NCBI GenBank assembly: GCA_945865635.1
Contig: CAMBEP010000011.1
Location: 49,749 to 113,748, forward strand
Reading direction: 5' to 3'
DNA length: 64,000 bases
From: Candidatus Kuenenia stuttgartensis
GTDB taxonomy: Bacteria > Planctomycetota > Planctomycetia > Isosphaerales > Isosphaeraceae
Under the pieces are notes generated by a model. The model saw only the letters and a program-made list of their open reading frames with translations, was not told where the DNA came from and searched no databases. Position numbers and translations under genes: made by a program. Shown here one piece after another: positions 63,846 through 64,000 of the stretch (the first letter of the stretch is position 1; every line of letters begins with the position of its first letter).

Positions 63846-64000
63846 AAAATAGCCACCTGATCGCGCGGGCCACGTCAGGGGACATGGCCTACATTGGCCC
63901 ATTTCGATCGTCAATATCACATTCGCATATTCCGCACATCTTAATAACATTCGCCAGAACAATCAAAACCATCCCACCCCATCAACTTTTCCAATATTAT

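Overview
The window is bacterial and almost certainly from a member of the Planctomycetes. The best evidence is a set of lineage-typical proteins: a DUF1559 prepilin-like protein (40547-41539), a PVC-type heme-binding dehydrogenase with HEAT-like repeats (36375-39521), a Minf_1886/Plancto_Ver protein (22053-22514), a serine/threonine kinase with the planctomycete N-terminal region, many secreted beta-propeller/LamG/FG-GAP proteins, and intergenic palindromes of the type scattered through planctomycete genomes. An lpxK gene and a TolC-family protein indicate an LPS-bearing, double-membrane cell. Genus cannot be fixed from the sequence alone.

Layout. 1-13 kb: end of mutY, a secreted LamG protein, clpX behind a probably structured leader, two translationally coupled GT-C glycosyltransferases, a beta-helix protein, a class-C beta-lactamase-like hydrolase and a secreted propeller/phosphoesterase fusion. 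13-31 kb: mostly single-gene units (HpcH aldolase, 2-hydroxyacid dehydrogenase, DUF2079 membrane protein, Trm112, TolC, NAD-isocitrate dehydrogenase, lpxK, kinase), interrupted at 18.1-19.6 kb by a palindromic repeat and an AT-richer two-gene nucleotidyltransferase/zinc-ribbon module. 31-49 kb: SDR, penicillin acylase, Tat-exported propeller, PVC cytochrome, ABC1/UbiB kinase, SGNH hydrolase with a CBM9-like domain, methyltransferase and FG-GAP protein. 48.7-50.6 kb is an accessory gap with dense palindromes and a BrnT/BrnA-type toxin-antitoxin pair.

50.6-59.7 kb (minus strand) is the most interesting region: a sodium-dependent bicarbonate transporter (SbtA) followed by six genes for a membrane complex related to hydrogenase-4/complex I (HyfB, C, E, G, I, F). 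The large subunit lacks the CxxC pairs that bind the NiFe centre, so this is an energy-converting-hydrogenase-related (Ehr-type) complex, not a hydrogenase. The genes are tightly packed and read as one operon, suggesting that a redox-driven ion pump and sodium/bicarbonate uptake work together. This is inference; the electron donor and acceptor are not visible.

59.7-64 kb: small secreted protein candidates, an FKBP isomerase, an RmlD-like reductase, a ParB-domain protein and a four-unit tandem array of hairpin-bearing repeats. No rRNA, tRNA, CRISPR array or intact insertion sequence was recognised. Clear Rho-independent terminators follow several plus-strand genes, and start codons include GTG and TTG.
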